Shown piece after piece: positions 1-9,013 of a stretch of 64,000 nucleotides of DNA. Where the stretch lies: NCBI RefSeq assembly GCF_000203935.1, contig NC_008577.1, positions 2,418,001 to 2,482,000 of the forward strand. The letters are read 5' to 3'. Position numbers and translations under genes: made by a program. The DNA comes from Shewanella sp. ANA-3. GTDB lineage: Bacteria; Pseudomonadota; Gammaproteobacteria; Enterobacterales; Shewanellaceae. Each line of letters starts with the position of its first letter. The stretch's first letter is position 1. Under the pieces are notes generated by a model that ran no database searches, was not told the origin of the DNA, and saw only the letters and a program-made list of their open reading frames with translations.

Positions 1-244
1 CAGCCAAATGCTGTTGCACTCTGATGTCATATTCTGAAAATTGGCTACATCTTGAGCTCGAAGGAAAATAGGACTTAAACACAAATCGATTCAGTCGAAT
101 TTCAGCTTCGATAGTATTCAAAATATTGGTCAATTTTGATCGGTTTAATCGATTATCAATCAAAACCGTTTGCTCTCGACATCTGATCCCTTCGTAAGTG
201 AAATCGAAAAATAGTTTGCCATCGCGCGCTCTAATGTTACCCAT
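1..244 (-). CDS. Tyrosine site-specific integrase, N-terminal part (runs off the window)
   Basis: Reading leftwards from an ATG at 244-242, an open frame continues to the window edge (about 81 residues seen). It begins MGNIRARDGKLFFDFTYEG and continues GIRCREQT. This resembles the amino end of tyrosine recombinases of genomic islands and prophages, where an arm-binding N-terminal domain with an IRCREQT-like stretch precedes the catalytic domain. The catalytic Arg-His-Arg-Tyr residues would lie outside the window, so activity cannot be judged. The start overlaps the stop of the upstream excisionase-like gene by 8 bp, which suggests translational coupling. Family assignment rests on the N-terminus only. 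Confidence 0.7.
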   Translation of the reverse strand, partial: MGNIRARDGKLFFDFTYEGIRCREQTVLIDNRLNRSKLTNILNTIEAEIRLNRFVFKSYFPSSSRCSQFSEYDIRVQQHLA

Positions 245-473
245 GGCAAACACCTCGGCGTGCCATTGGTACAACGATTTTGCTCCGTTCTGCTTTTCTA
301 AAGAGCTCAATCTCTATTTCTTCCCAAATGTAAAAAATTTTTCTACCACCAAAAGGTTTGATGTAGTGAATACCCTCAATGAACACACTATCTTTCAATG
401 TATGATTGATATATGCCGCACTAAACTTTATCCTTTGAGAAAGTTCTTTGGCATTGAGTAAAGTTTGTTTCAT
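237..473 (-). CDS. Excisionase-like small DNA-binding protein
   Basis: A 78-residue protein starts at ATG 473, chosen because GAGG stands about 6 bases upstream; the open frame extends further but has no better start. The sequence MKQTLLNAKELSQRIKFS reads like a MerR/excisionase-type helix-turn-helix. It is followed by a basic strand containing HYIKPFGGRKIFYIWE, a wing-like segment commonly found in small proteins encoded just before island integrases. Its stop codon overlaps the integrase start, so the two form a coupled pair. The likely role is directionality control or repression of the integrase. The protein was recognised by pattern and context, not by a defining catalytic motif. Confidence 0.65.
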   Translation of the reverse strand: MKQTLLNAKELSQRIKFSAAYINHTLKDSVFIEGIHYIKPFGGRKIFYIWEEIEIELFRKAERSKIVVPMARRGVCHG

Positions 474-506
474 ATAAACCTCACAGTGTTCTTTGGATGT
501 GTTAAA

Positions 507-557
507 TGTTCTATATGGGAACATTAAATCATGTGTTTTTTGTTCTTGCAAGGAACA
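507..557. promoter_or_regulatory. Two dyad operators between the excisionase-like gene and the Xre gene
   Basis: Two copies of a 5-7-5 dyad lie in the divergent intergenic space: TGTTCTATATGGGAACA at 507-523 and TGTTCTTGCAAGGAACA at 541-557. Both have arms TGTTC/GAACA, and their centres are 34 bp apart, about three helical turns. This is the usual layout for a phage-type repressor controlling two divergent promoters. The Xre-like protein encoded at 595-819 is the obvious candidate ligand, by inference. Confidence 0.55.
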
Positions 558-594
558 TTTTGGGTTGTTTTAACTCATTTAGAGGTTAAATAAA

Positions 595-819
595 GTGATT
601 CGTTTTAAAATCAAAGAGTTAATAGCTGAAAAAGAATTTAAAGAAAGACGAAAAATTACGCTTCAAGAGGTTGCTGATTCGACAGGGGTTAACCGTACTG
701 CATTATCAAAGATGATGAACCCCAGTTACGAATATTCGACCACCACAAAGGCGATCGACTCTTTGTGTCATTATTTTGGTTGTAAAGTAGAAGATGTAAT
801 AACCCATGTAAGTGATTGA
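595..819 (+). CDS. Xre/Cro-type helix-turn-helix regulator
   Basis: A 74-residue protein starts with GTG at 595, preceded by GAGG about 9 bases upstream. It is a compact Cro/C1-type HTH: residues about 20-45 (ITLQEVADSTGVNRTALSKM) form the helix-turn-helix, and the tail (LCHYFGCKVEDVI) is typical of the short YozG-like branch, whose members consist of little more than the HTH. It is divergent from the excisionase/integrase pair, with two identical-arm dyads between them, so it is probably the repressor of the element's control region. Confidence 0.75.
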   Translation: MIRFKIKELIAEKEFKERRKITLQEVADSTGVNRTALSKMMNPSYEYSTTTKAIDSLCHYFGCKVEDVITHVSD

Positions 820-1268
820 AAATCTTAATGGTAGGTAGGCTAAACCGTTTATCTTAATTAATATTCATTTCTGAAAAATTTCAGTGTGCACATGCACTTA
901 TTCAGCTAGCTCGTGGGGTAGGGCGCGTTGTTTGTTAATATCGATATTACTTTTTCATTTTGTGTAGCGAAGCTTTTCTAGTAACGGTCTACTCAGTTAT
1001 GGGGTCACATTTTACATTGGCGTTATGATGGTAAAAAACCTTCAATCTAGCTCCAACGATCCACTGGAATAGCTCTTTTAGTGAGTTCCACTACGATATT
1101 CCTGATAACAATACACGCACCAGGGTTACCGTGATGTTGATACCTAGGTATCTGGACATTTATCGATTAAAAACCCCGTCACAGCCATTTGTGTCAGTAT
1201 TCATTTGATGTAAATTTTCTTATTTTAGGTATTATTATTTACACTAATGGTCTAAATGAACAAATCCA
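820..1268. other. Intergenic stretch, no convincing gene
   Basis: This is about 450 bp of AT-rich DNA between the Xre gene and the sigma54 activator. No open frame with family resemblance was seen on either strand. A weak sigma70-like promoter (TTGATG near 1205 with AT-rich TATTAT-like DNA about 18 bases on) could serve the activator gene. A 15-mer at 1060-1074 recurs with one change at 12084-12098. Confidence 0.4.
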
Positions 1269-2771
1269 ATGCATACACTACTAACTTGGCTTGGCAATCG
1301 TGATTTAGAAAATATGCAGCAAGATAAAATTGCTGCAATTACAGCCATTGCGCTTAAAGCACAACCACACTTTGATAAAATTGTTATTCTATCCAATGAT
1401 AAAGAAGAGACGTGGTCTAGGTTTGAAGCATTTTTGAAAAAAAGCATGGCGGTAAATGGTAGGCCTTATAATGACATTAAAATAGTCAAAGCACATATTG
1501 AAAGCCCCATTGACTACCACACGATAGCTAAAGAAACTGAAAAATGGATTACAAAACTCAGTGAAGAAGCCGACACACTATCAATAAATCTTACATCTGG
1601 TACGCCAGCCATGACGGCGTTATCAGTTTTGATTGGCAAAGGTAAGGCTAACACAAAGTTTCTTCAGGCTACACCAACCAACGAATTACTTCATGTTGAG
1701 ATCCCCATTGATTTTGGCAGTGAGTATCTTCGCTCAGCATCAAAAAATATTGCCTATTTAGCTACCTCTCACCCCAAACTAGAGTCTGCGTTTTCTGTCA
1801 TAACAGCTAAGTCACTCGTTATGCAAGATACAGTAAGTAAAGCTAAACGCGTAGCTGCATCTGAAGTGCCTGTTTTAATTTTAGGTGAAACAGGAACGGG
1901 TAAAGAAGTAATGGCTCAAGCGATTCATCGCGCAAGTTTACGAGCAGGCCAACCGCTAAAAATAGTCAATTGCGGGGCATTAGCACCAAACCTTGTCGAC
2001 TCTACATTATTTGGCCATAAAAAGGGGGCCTTCACTGGTGCAGACAAGGATTACCCAGGTTTGTTTGAGCAAGCCAATAATGGCACTCTATTTCTAGATG
2101 AAGTGGGTGAATTACCTCTGGATGTTCAAGTTAAACTGCTTCGAGCATTACAGCAGGGAGAGGTGACACGATTGGGTGATACTAAAACCATCAATGTGGA
2201 TGTGCGTGTCATTGCTGCGACTCACCAAGATTTAAATAAGCTCGTTGCTAATGGAAAATTCAGGGAAGATTTGTTTTATCGCTTGGCAGTTGGTGTGATT
2301 CGAATCCCGTCGTTAAGGGAACGTCAGGAAGATATCCCCCTCATAGTTGGTCAGCTTGTAGATCAAATCAATCATTCTGCATCTAAACACCCACAATATA
2401 TAAGTAAGAAAATTTCCGAAAAAGGAATTAAATTTTTATCCAGTCAGTACTGGCCAGGCAATATTCGAGATCTATGGAGCACACTCAACCGTGCTTTTTT
2501 ATGGTCAGATACTTCAATAATGGATGAATATGAATTATCTCAAGCGATGTTAACAAGATCACAAGTAGTAGAAGATGTACCAATTTCCTTAACATTTAAT
2601 GATAAAGTTGATATAGTGCAACTAACTGATAATTTGCAAAAAAATTATGTTGTAGCCGCTCTTAAAGCCAGTGGGAACGTTAAAAAACATGCTACTCAAA
2701 TGCTCGGTTTAAAAGATCACCAGACGCTCACCAATTGGATGAAACGTTTAGGAATAGCAACAGAGAAATAA
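1269..2771 (+). CDS. Sigma54-dependent activator with a CARF-like sensor domain (RtcR-like)
   Basis: A 500-residue protein in three parts. Residues 1 to about 165 look like a CARF/RtcR-type Rossmann sensor, with a start like other such domains ([11 protein letters not shown]) and the hallmark loop [13 protein letters not shown] near 105-118. Residues about 170-410 are a sigma54-interacting AAA+ domain with Walker A GETGTGKE near 206, GAFTGA (the sigma54 contact loop) near 253 and Walker [10 protein letters not shown]. The C-terminus (about 465-497) is a Fis-like HTH. RtcR itself governs RNA-repair genes in response to RNA ends; this protein instead stands immediately upstream of a sigma54 promoter for a restriction/SIR2-HerA operon. 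The ligand is unknown. The start codon has no strong ribosome binding site. Confidence 0.85.
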   Translation: MHTLLTWLGNRDLENMQQDKIAAITAIALKAQPHFDKIVILSNDKEETWSRFEAFLKKSMAVNGRPYNDIKIVKAHIESPIDYHTIAKETEKWITKLSEEADTLSINLTSGTPAMTALSVLIGKGKANTKFLQATPTNELLHVEIPIDFGSEYLRSASKNIAYLATSHPKLESAFSVITAKSLVMQDTVSKAKRVAASEVPVLILGETGTGKEVMAQAIHRASLRAGQPLKIVNCGALAPNLVDSTLFGHKKGAFTGADKDYPGLFEQANNGTLFLDEVGELPLDVQVKLLRALQQGEVTRLGDTKTINVDVRVIAATHQDLNKLVANGKFREDLFYRLAVGVIRIPSLRERQEDIPLIVGQLVDQINHSASKHPQYISKKISEKGIKFLSSQYWPGNIRDLWSTLNRAFLWSDTSIMDEYELSQAMLTRSQVVEDVPISLTFNDKVDIVQLTDNLQKNYVVAALKASGNVKKHATQMLGLKDHQTLTNWMKRLGIATEK

Positions 2772-2785
2772 TCGCTAAAAAAATA

Positions 2786-2802
2786 TTGGCACCAAAGTTG
2801 CC
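2786..2802 (+). promoter_or_regulatory. Sigma54 (-24/-12) promoter of the hsd-SIR2-HerA operon
   Basis: The sequence TTGGCACCAAAGTTGCC contains TGGCAC-N5-TTGC. The invariant GG (2788-2789) and GC (2800-2801) are exactly 10 bases apart, which matches the RpoN consensus. Transcription would start near 2812-2814, some 15 bases before the hsdR ATG, leaving room for an AAGGAA ribosome binding site at about 2814-2819. The gene immediately upstream encodes a sigma54 activator, which makes a chance match unlikely. Confidence 0.85.
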
Positions 2803-2828
2803 CATTAGGGAAGAAGGAATACTGCGGA

Positions 2829-5800
2829 ATGAAGCAATCTATGAATTTTGAGTTTTTACGAAAAAATTGGCCTGAGTTAGCTGATTTTGGTGCTTATGCA
2901 GAAGAATATGCATTTAGTGACCCTCAAAGTGCATTGATCAAATTACGTTCTTACAGTGAATATATCGTTAACTTCATCTATCAAAAGCTCAACTTGCCTT
3001 GCCTCCCCAAAGCTTCCTTTCATGAAAAGCTGGTAGGTGAGGACTTTGTACAACTCGCATCCTCTGCAGTATTAGATAAGTTTCATCTAATTAAAACCTT
3101 AGGTAATAAAGCTGCGCATGAAAACAAAGGTGCAAGTAACGATGCTTTGTTTGCCGTTAAGCAATCCCATCAATTAGGTACTTGGTTTTATTGTAGTTAC
3201 CATAATCTGCAAGCCTGTACTGTTCCTGCATTTATCGAGCTTAGTGAAGAATTCTTAACTACAAGCAAACTAAAGAAAAAACTTGAGCAAAGCGACGCCC
3301 TATATCAGCAGGCAATGGCAGAGTTAGAGCGACAACGGCTGGTTAATGAACAGATGTTTGCTGCCGCGAAACAAGCTACGGCAGTGAAAGATACACCAGT
3401 ATTTGAAGCATTCGCCACCAACAGCCAATTGTTATCTAGCAGCTTGAATTTTAATGAAGCAGAAACGCGTAAGTATCTTATTGATATGGAGCTGCGTGAC
3501 ATTGGTTGGGAGGTAAGTAAAGACAATAAGTCAACCGACCAAGTTGGCCAGGAAGTTGAAGTTAAACATCAGCCAACCAATACCGGCATTGGTTATGTCG
3601 ATTACGTGCTGTGGGATGATGATGGCTTACCTTTGGCTGTGGTGGAAGCAAAGAAAACCTCTAAAGATGCACGCATCGGGAAAAAACAAGCTAAGGACTA
3701 TGCCGATGCCTTAGAAAAACATTATGGCCAGCGTCCGGTAATATTCTATACCAATGGTCATGACATCTATATTTGGGATGATGCTCAGGGTTACCCGCCT
3801 CGTAAAATCTATGGTTTTTATTCCAAAAGCTCTCTTCAGCACTTGGTAAAGTTTCAGCGCATTGAAAAGAAAAAACTTACTGATGTGGCGATTGATACCG
3901 AGGTTGCTGGCCGTCGCTATCAGTTGGAAACCATATCCCGTGTGCACGAAACCTTTGAACTAAAACGTCGCAAAGCCTTAGTAGTGCAAGCGACAGGCAC
4001 TGGCAAAACGCGTGTGTCTATTGCCTTGGCAAAATCGTTAATGGATGCGAAATGGGTTAAACGCATTTTGTTTTTGTGTGACCGCAAAGAATTACGTAAA
4101 CAAGCTGATAAAGCCTTTGTTCAGTTCTTGGGCGTAAAACCCTATGTCGTTGGAAAAAGTGATAAAAAATATAAAGATACAGCACGAGTGTTTATTGCTA
4201 CTTATCCGGGCATGATGGGCATTTACGAAGATTTCGATGTTGGTTATTTCGACCTCATCATTGCCGATGAATCGCACCGCTCAATTTACAATGTGTTTGG
4301 TAACTTGTTTAAGTATTTCGACTGTTTGCAAGTGGGCTTAACCGCAACACCCGTTGAGATGGTCTCTCGCTCCACCTGTAATTTATTTGATTGTGATTAC
4401 AAAGAACCAACCGCTAACTATCCGTTAGAAAAAGCCATTGGAGAAGGGCATTTAGTGCCCTTTGAAATTGTGACCATGACCACTAAATTCATGCGTGAGG
4501 GCATGAACCAGCGCTCTTTAAGCGATGAGCAAATCGCTGAGTTAGAAGCGCAGGGAGAAGATCCAAACGAGTTTGAATTTGAGTCCGCAGAGATAGATAA
4601 CGCGGTCTTGAACAAAGATACCAATCGCAAAATTCTGCGTAATCTCATGGAAAATGGCATTAAAGATAAAGACAACCAGTTGATTGGTAAGTCGATAATC
4701 TTTGCCAGAAAAATCAACCACGCTCGATTATTAAAAGAGCTGTTCGACGAGATGTACCCGGAGCTCAGTCAGGGCTTTTGCGAAGTCATTCACTCTGAGG
4801 AACCGCGTGCTGAAGCACTGATTGATCAATTCAAAATTACCGAAGAGGAAAAAGCCAAAGACTCATCACTGCCTGACCCCATAACCTTAGCTATCTCTGT
4901 TGATATGCTAGATACAGGGATTGATGTGCCGAGTGTGGTCAATTTGGTGTTTGCTAAACCGGTTAAATCAAAGGTTAAGTTTTGGCAAATGATTGGCCGA
5001 GGCACGCGTTTATGCGAAGACTTGTTCGGCAAGGGTAAGCATAAAACCCGCTTCTTGATATTTGACCACTGGAATAACTTTGATTACTTTGAATTCAACT
5101 ACGAAGAAGTCGAACCATCCAACACTAAATCACTCGCGCAAAAAAGGTTCGAGTTACGGTTGCAACTCGCATCCGCGGCATTAAAAAAACTGGAACTAAA
5201 TGCGTTCAGCCAAACGATCAAGCTGTTGCAACAAGACATCAACGCACTGAATACCCGCAATATCAATGTGCGGGACCATTGGGCAATTGTGACACAATTA
5301 TCTGATGTAAAAGTGCTTGAGCAGTTTGCCAAACCCACAGTAGCTTTACTTGAATCGCAAATTGCCCCTCTGATGAATTGGCTGGTGATCAAAGGGCAAA
5401 GTAAAGCCTTTCGCTGGGATTGCCTCATCGCCCAAACTCAATGTGAGTTATTGCTAAACCGAGAAGCCATAGGTGAATTAAAGCTTGAGGTACAGAGTGT
5501 GCTAGAACGCCTGCCCAAAAACACCGCGCAGGTGCAGGCTAAGGCTACCGAAATTAAGTTTTTGATGGATAGCAACAGTTGGCTAAATATCACTTTTTAC
5601 CAGTTGGAACAGCATCGGTTGGCATTGCGCGAAATCATGTATTTGCTAGAAGGCGACATTCTGCCTCCTAACCCGGGCCCCAAATATATCGATGTTAAAG
5701 AAGACAATTCACATATCGAATACAAAGCCAGAGCGGCGAATATTCATACTGTCGATTATCAAATCTATCAGCAAAAAGTACAGGAGGCACTGCAGCCTAT

Positions 5801-6245
5801 TTTTGATAGCAATCCCGTTATTCAAAAAATTCGTAAAGGCCAAGCCGTAACTGTTAGTGAAATCGCCCAACTAAACGGTATCATCCACGCCAAATATGCA
5901 AATTTGGACATTGAAACCCTAAAAACCTTTTATCCAGACACCACAGAACCTCTCGACAAGCTTTTGCGCAGTATTGTGGGGATGGATACACAGTACATAG
6001 AGCAAAGCTTTACTGCACTGTTGCAAAAACATCGCATGCCACCTCAAGCCATGCGGGTGATTGATATGCTGATTGGGCACATTGCCCGTAGTGGTGGCAT
6101 AAAAATGGCCGATTTAGACCAAGCGCCATACAACAAAATATATGAAGGTATCTTGGGCAGCTCAGAAGACGACGTCTTTTCGTTGTTAAGGTCATTAGAG
6201 CTGCCAATACCATTAACCAAAGCCGAAATGACGGCAAAAAATTAA
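2829..6245 (+). CDS. hsdR: Type I restriction enzyme, R (motor/nuclease) subunit
   Basis: A 1138-residue protein. The N-terminal about 130 residues are of DUF4145 type, as often found in this HsdR branch. The nuclease core follows, with VDYVLWDDDGLPLAVVEAKK around 255-274 supplying the D...ExK of a PD-(D/E)xK site. The SF2 motor has Walker A QATGTGKT near 387-394, DESHRS (DEAD-box position) near 480, and GLTATP and GRGTRL (motif VI). The C-terminal part is helical and probably contacts the methylase core. It is the first gene downstream of the sigma54 promoter and is followed after 21 bp by hsdM. It would translocate DNA and cleave unmodified DNA together with HsdM and HsdS. Confidence 0.95.
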   Translation: MKQSMNFEFLRKNWPELADFGAYAEEYAFSDPQSALIKLRSYSEYIVNFIYQKLNLPCLPKASFHEKLVGEDFVQLASSAVLDKFHLIKTLGNKAAHENKGASNDALFAVKQSHQLGTWFYCSYHNLQACTVPAFIELSEEFLTTSKLKKKLEQSDALYQQAMAELERQRLVNEQMFAAAKQATAVKDTPVFEAFATNSQLLSSSLNFNEAETRKYLIDMELRDIGWEVSKDNKSTDQVGQEVEVKHQPTNTGIGYVDYVLWDDDGLPLAVVEAKKTSKDARIGKKQAKDYADALEKHYGQRPVIFYTNGHDIYIWDDAQGYPPRKIYGFYSKSSLQHLVKFQRIEKKKLTDVAIDTEVAGRRYQLETISRVHETFELKRRKALVVQATGTGKTRVSIALAKSLMDAKWVKRILFLCDRKELRKQADKAFVQFLGVKPYVVGKSDKKYKDTARVFIATYPGMMGIYEDFDVGYFDLIIADESHRSIYNVFGNLFKYFDCLQVGLTATPVEMVSRSTCNLFDCDYKEPTANYPLEKAIGEGHLVPFEIVTMTTKFMREGMNQRSLSDEQIAELEAQGEDPNEFEFESAEIDNAVLNKDTNRKILRNLMENGIKDKDNQLIGKSIIFARKINHARLLKELFDEMYPELSQGFCEVIHSEEPRAEALIDQFKITEEEKAKDSSLPDPITLAISVDMLDTGIDVPSVVNLVFAKPVKSKVKFWQMIGRGTRLCEDLFGKGKHKTRFLIFDHWNNFDYFEFNYEEVEPSNTKSLAQKRFELRLQLASAALKKLELNAFSQTIKLLQQDINALNTRNINVRDHWAIVTQLSDVKVLEQFAKPTVALLESQIAPLMNWLVIKGQSKAFRWDCLIAQTQCELLLNREAIGELKLEVQSVLERLPKNTAQVQAKATEIKFLMDSNSWLNITFYQLEQHRLALREIMYLLEGDILPPNPGPKYIDVKEDNSHIEYKARAANIHTVDYQIYQQKVQEALQPIFDSNPVIQKIRKGQAVTVSEIAQLNGIIHAKYANLDIETLKTFYPDTTEPLDKLLRSIVGMDTQYIEQSFTALLQKHRMPPQAMRVIDMLIGHIARSGGIKMADLDQAPYNKIYEGILGSSEDDVFSLLRSLELPIPLTKAEMTAKN

Positions 6246-6266
6246 GTCATAATAACCGAGAATTGC

Positions 6267-7808
6267 ATGATCACTGGTAAATTAAAAAGCGATATCAACA
6301 AGCTATGGGAAGAGTTCTGGACGGGCGGTATCGCCAACCCCTTAACTGTGATTGAGCAAATCACCTTTTTGATGTACGCCCGATTGTTGGACTTGCACGA
6401 GCAGCGTGACGAAAAACGCGCCAAACTGCGCGGCATTGATTTTAAACGTCGCTTTAACGACAACCAGCAGCATATCCGCTGGCATCGTTTTATTCACCAA
6501 GACAAAGACACCATGCTGAAGCTGGTGCGCGACGAAGTGTTCCCGCATTTTAAAAATGCCTCAGGTGAAGGCTCGTTATTTGGCGAATTTATGAAAGACG
6601 CCCAGTGCATGATCCAAAAGCCAACGCTGATGGAATCGGCCGTTGAGATGATTGATAAGCTGCCACTGGAAGACAGCGACACCAAAGGTGACTTATACGA
6701 GTACCTGCTAAGCAAACTCACCACCGCTGGCATTAACGGCCAGTTCCGCACCCCGCGCCATATTATCCGCGCTATGGTGGAAATGCTCGACCCCACAGTC
6801 GAAGACCGTATTGTCGACCCAAGCTGCGGCACCGCTGGCTTTCTAACGGTGGCTTACGAATATTTACTGGAAAAATACACCTCGCCCGAAGGCGTGCATA
6901 CCGAAACTGTGGTGGGCGACAACGGCGAAGCGCAGCAAGTCAAAATCTATAGCGGCGACTTATTGGTCGAACACCGCGATTACGTCAACACCGACATGTT
7001 CCACGGCTTTGACTTCGACGCCACCATGCTACGCATTGCCGCCATGAACCTAGTGATGCATGGGGTGACTGAACCTGACGTGCATTATCAGGACACCTTA
7101 AGTGGCAGCTTTACCGAGCGTTTCCCAAATCAAAGTAAAGACGCTTACACCCTATGTATCGCCAACCCGCCGTTTAAAGGCTCGCTTGATGAAGAAGACG
7201 TCGACCCAGCCATTTTGCGCATGGTGAAAACCAAAAAGACAGAGCTGTTGTTTGTCGCGCAAATACTGAGGCTGCTGAAAAACGGCGGTAAAACCGCCAT
7301 TATCGTGCCAGATGGCGTGTTGTTTGGCTCATCCAACGCACACCAGCAACTACGCCAGCACATTATTGAAAACAACGAGTTGCAAGCGGTGGTGTCTTTA
7401 CCATCCGGTGTATTTAAACCCTACGCCGGTGTGTCGACCGCGATTTTATTTATCACCAAAGGCTCACGCACCGACCACGTTTGGTTTTATGACGTGCAGG
7501 CCGATGGCATGAGTCTGGATGACAAACGCACGCCAATCAAAGACAACGACTTACCGGACTTAGTCGCCAAGTTTAAAGCGCGCGATAAAGCCATTGCCGA
7601 AACCGAGCAGAACGATCGCAGCCAAAAAGCCTTTTGGGTCAGCAAAGCAGATATCGTTGGCAATAAATACGACCTGTCGATTAACCGCTACAAACAAGTG
7701 GTGTATGCCGAGCAGCAGTATGACGACCCGAAAGTGATCCTTAGTAAATTAGTGGCGCTGGAAAACGATATTCTGGCGGATTTAAAAGCGTTGGAGGATA
7801 TGCTGTGA
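6267..7808 (+). CDS. hsdM: Type I restriction-modification DNA methyltransferase (M) subunit
   Basis: A 513-residue N6-adenine methyltransferase subunit. The N-terminal HsdM_N helical domain ([18 protein letters not shown]) is followed by the SAM-binding motif [10 protein letters not shown] near 188-197 and the catalytic NPPF near 299-302. The length is normal for the family. It works in an M2S methylase complex with HsdS and, with HsdR, in the restriction complex. Its 3' end overlaps the hsdS GTG start by 4 bp. The gene is visibly richer in G+C than hsdR and than the specificity regions of hsdS, as expected for a conserved subunit acquired with a shuffled partner. Confidence 0.95.
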   Translation: MITGKLKSDINKLWEEFWTGGIANPLTVIEQITFLMYARLLDLHEQRDEKRAKLRGIDFKRRFNDNQQHIRWHRFIHQDKDTMLKLVRDEVFPHFKNASGEGSLFGEFMKDAQCMIQKPTLMESAVEMIDKLPLEDSDTKGDLYEYLLSKLTTAGINGQFRTPRHIIRAMVEMLDPTVEDRIVDPSCGTAGFLTVAYEYLLEKYTSPEGVHTETVVGDNGEAQQVKIYSGDLLVEHRDYVNTDMFHGFDFDATMLRIAAMNLVMHGVTEPDVHYQDTLSGSFTERFPNQSKDAYTLCIANPPFKGSLDEEDVDPAILRMVKTKKTELLFVAQILRLLKNGGKTAIIVPDGVLFGSSNAHQQLRQHIIENNELQAVVSLPSGVFKPYAGVSTAILFITKGSRTDHVWFYDVQADGMSLDDKRTPIKDNDLPDLVAKFKARDKAIAETEQNDRSQKAFWVSKADIVGNKYDLSINRYKQVVYAEQQYDDPKVILSKLVALENDILADLKALEDML

Positions 7809-8992
7809 GTTGGCCGATGGTAAAGTTGGGCGATATTTTTGATATAGCTAGGGGAGGATCGCCTCGCCCTATCGACGACTATATAACCGATGCCGATGAC
7901 GGGTTAAATTGGATATCCATAAAAGACGCTAGTAACAGTAATAAATACATTAATTCAACAAAACTAAAAATTAAACCTGAAGGTTTAACTAAAACTCGTA
8001 TGGTTTATCCAGGCGATTTTTTGCTGACAAACTCTATGAGTTTTGGACGGCCATATATTATGAATACTACGGGATGTATTCATGACGGATGGTTAGTACT
8101 ATCAGGGAATCCGGATAAAGTTAATTCGGATTATTTCTACTATTTACTAGGAAGCGATACTTTAAAACAACGTTTTTCTGGATTAGCAGCTGGTGCTGTT
8201 GTCAAAAACCTCAATACTGAATTAGTTAAAAGTGTGGAAGTCCCACTCCCACCACTAGCCGAGCAAAAACGGATTGCTGCGATACTGGACAAAGCCGACG
8301 CCATCCGCCGCAAACGCCAACAAGCCATCCAACTCGCCGACGACTTACTCCGCGCCGTCTTCCTAGAAATGTTCGGCGACCCAGTCACCAACCCAAAAGG
8401 CTTTCAGAAGTCAAAATTGTCGGCTCTTGCCGACGTTATTACTGGATTTGCGTTTAAAAGCGCTGAGTATGTCGAAGACAGTGATGATGCTGTAAGGCTT
8501 TGTCGTGGGGTTAATACACTGACTGGCTATTTTGAGTGGAAAGATACTGCTTTTTGGGATTCAAATAAAATAAATGGGCTACACAATTACAAACTAGAAG
8601 CTGGCGACGTGATACTAGCTATGGACCGTCCATGGATTTCAAGTGGATTAAAGGTATGTGTCTTCCCTGAAAACGAGCGAGATACATATTTAGTTCAACG
8701 TGTAGCAAGAATCCGCTCAAAACAGCCACGTTATACCGATTATTTGTATTCAAGCATTTTGTCACCGGCATTTGAGAAGCATTGCTGTCCTACAGAAACA
8801 ACAGTCCCTCATATTTCGCCAGTTGAACTAAAGAACTTTGAGATTCTGGTACCTGATGAAAAATCAGTTAGCAAATATCACGATATAGTCTCTAAGTTAA
8901 GGCGCTCGAAAGATCGAATGGAAATGAACTTGACTGAGGCTAATCAAATCTTCAACTCGCTAAGCCAAAAAGCCTTCTCCGGCCAGCTTTAG
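7805..8992 (+). CDS. hsdS: Type I restriction-modification specificity (S) subunit
   Basis: A 395-residue protein starting with GTG in a GTGA overlap with hsdM. It has the standard two-target-recognition-domain layout. TRD1 covers about residues 5-150. The central conserved helical spacer covers about 150-195 and includes PLPPLAEQKRIAAILDKAD followed by an RRKRQQA stretch. TRD2 covers about 200-340, with a distal helix ending NSLSQKAFSGQL. The recognition sequence cannot be predicted from the protein. The spacer-coding DNA (about 8245-8395) is clearly GC-rich, while both TRD-coding segments are AT-rich, which is a mosaic typical of TRD exchange. Confidence 0.93.
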   Translation: MSWPMVKLGDIFDIARGGSPRPIDDYITDADDGLNWISIKDASNSNKYINSTKLKIKPEGLTKTRMVYPGDFLLTNSMSFGRPYIMNTTGCIHDGWLVLSGNPDKVNSDYFYYLLGSDTLKQRFSGLAAGAVVKNLNTELVKSVEVPLPPLAEQKRIAAILDKADAIRRKRQQAIQLADDLLRAVFLEMFGDPVTNPKGFQKSKLSALADVITGFAFKSAEYVEDSDDAVRLCRGVNTLTGYFEWKDTAFWDSNKINGLHNYKLEAGDVILAMDRPWISSGLKVCVFPENERDTYLVQRVARIRSKQPRYTDYLYSSILSPAFEKHCCPTETTVPHISPVELKNFEILVPDEKSVSKYHDIVSKLRRSKDRMEMNLTEANQIFNSLSQKAFSGQL

Positions 8993-9013
8993 TAAATTCT
9001 CAAGGACGAAACC

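Noticed and set aside
1003..1022. GGGTCACATTTTACATTGG here and GTGACCAATGTAAA near 16963, suspected insertion-sequence ends
   Set aside because: Only about ten bases are shared, in inverted orientation over 16 kb, with no transposase fragments nearby; probably chance in AT-rich DNA.
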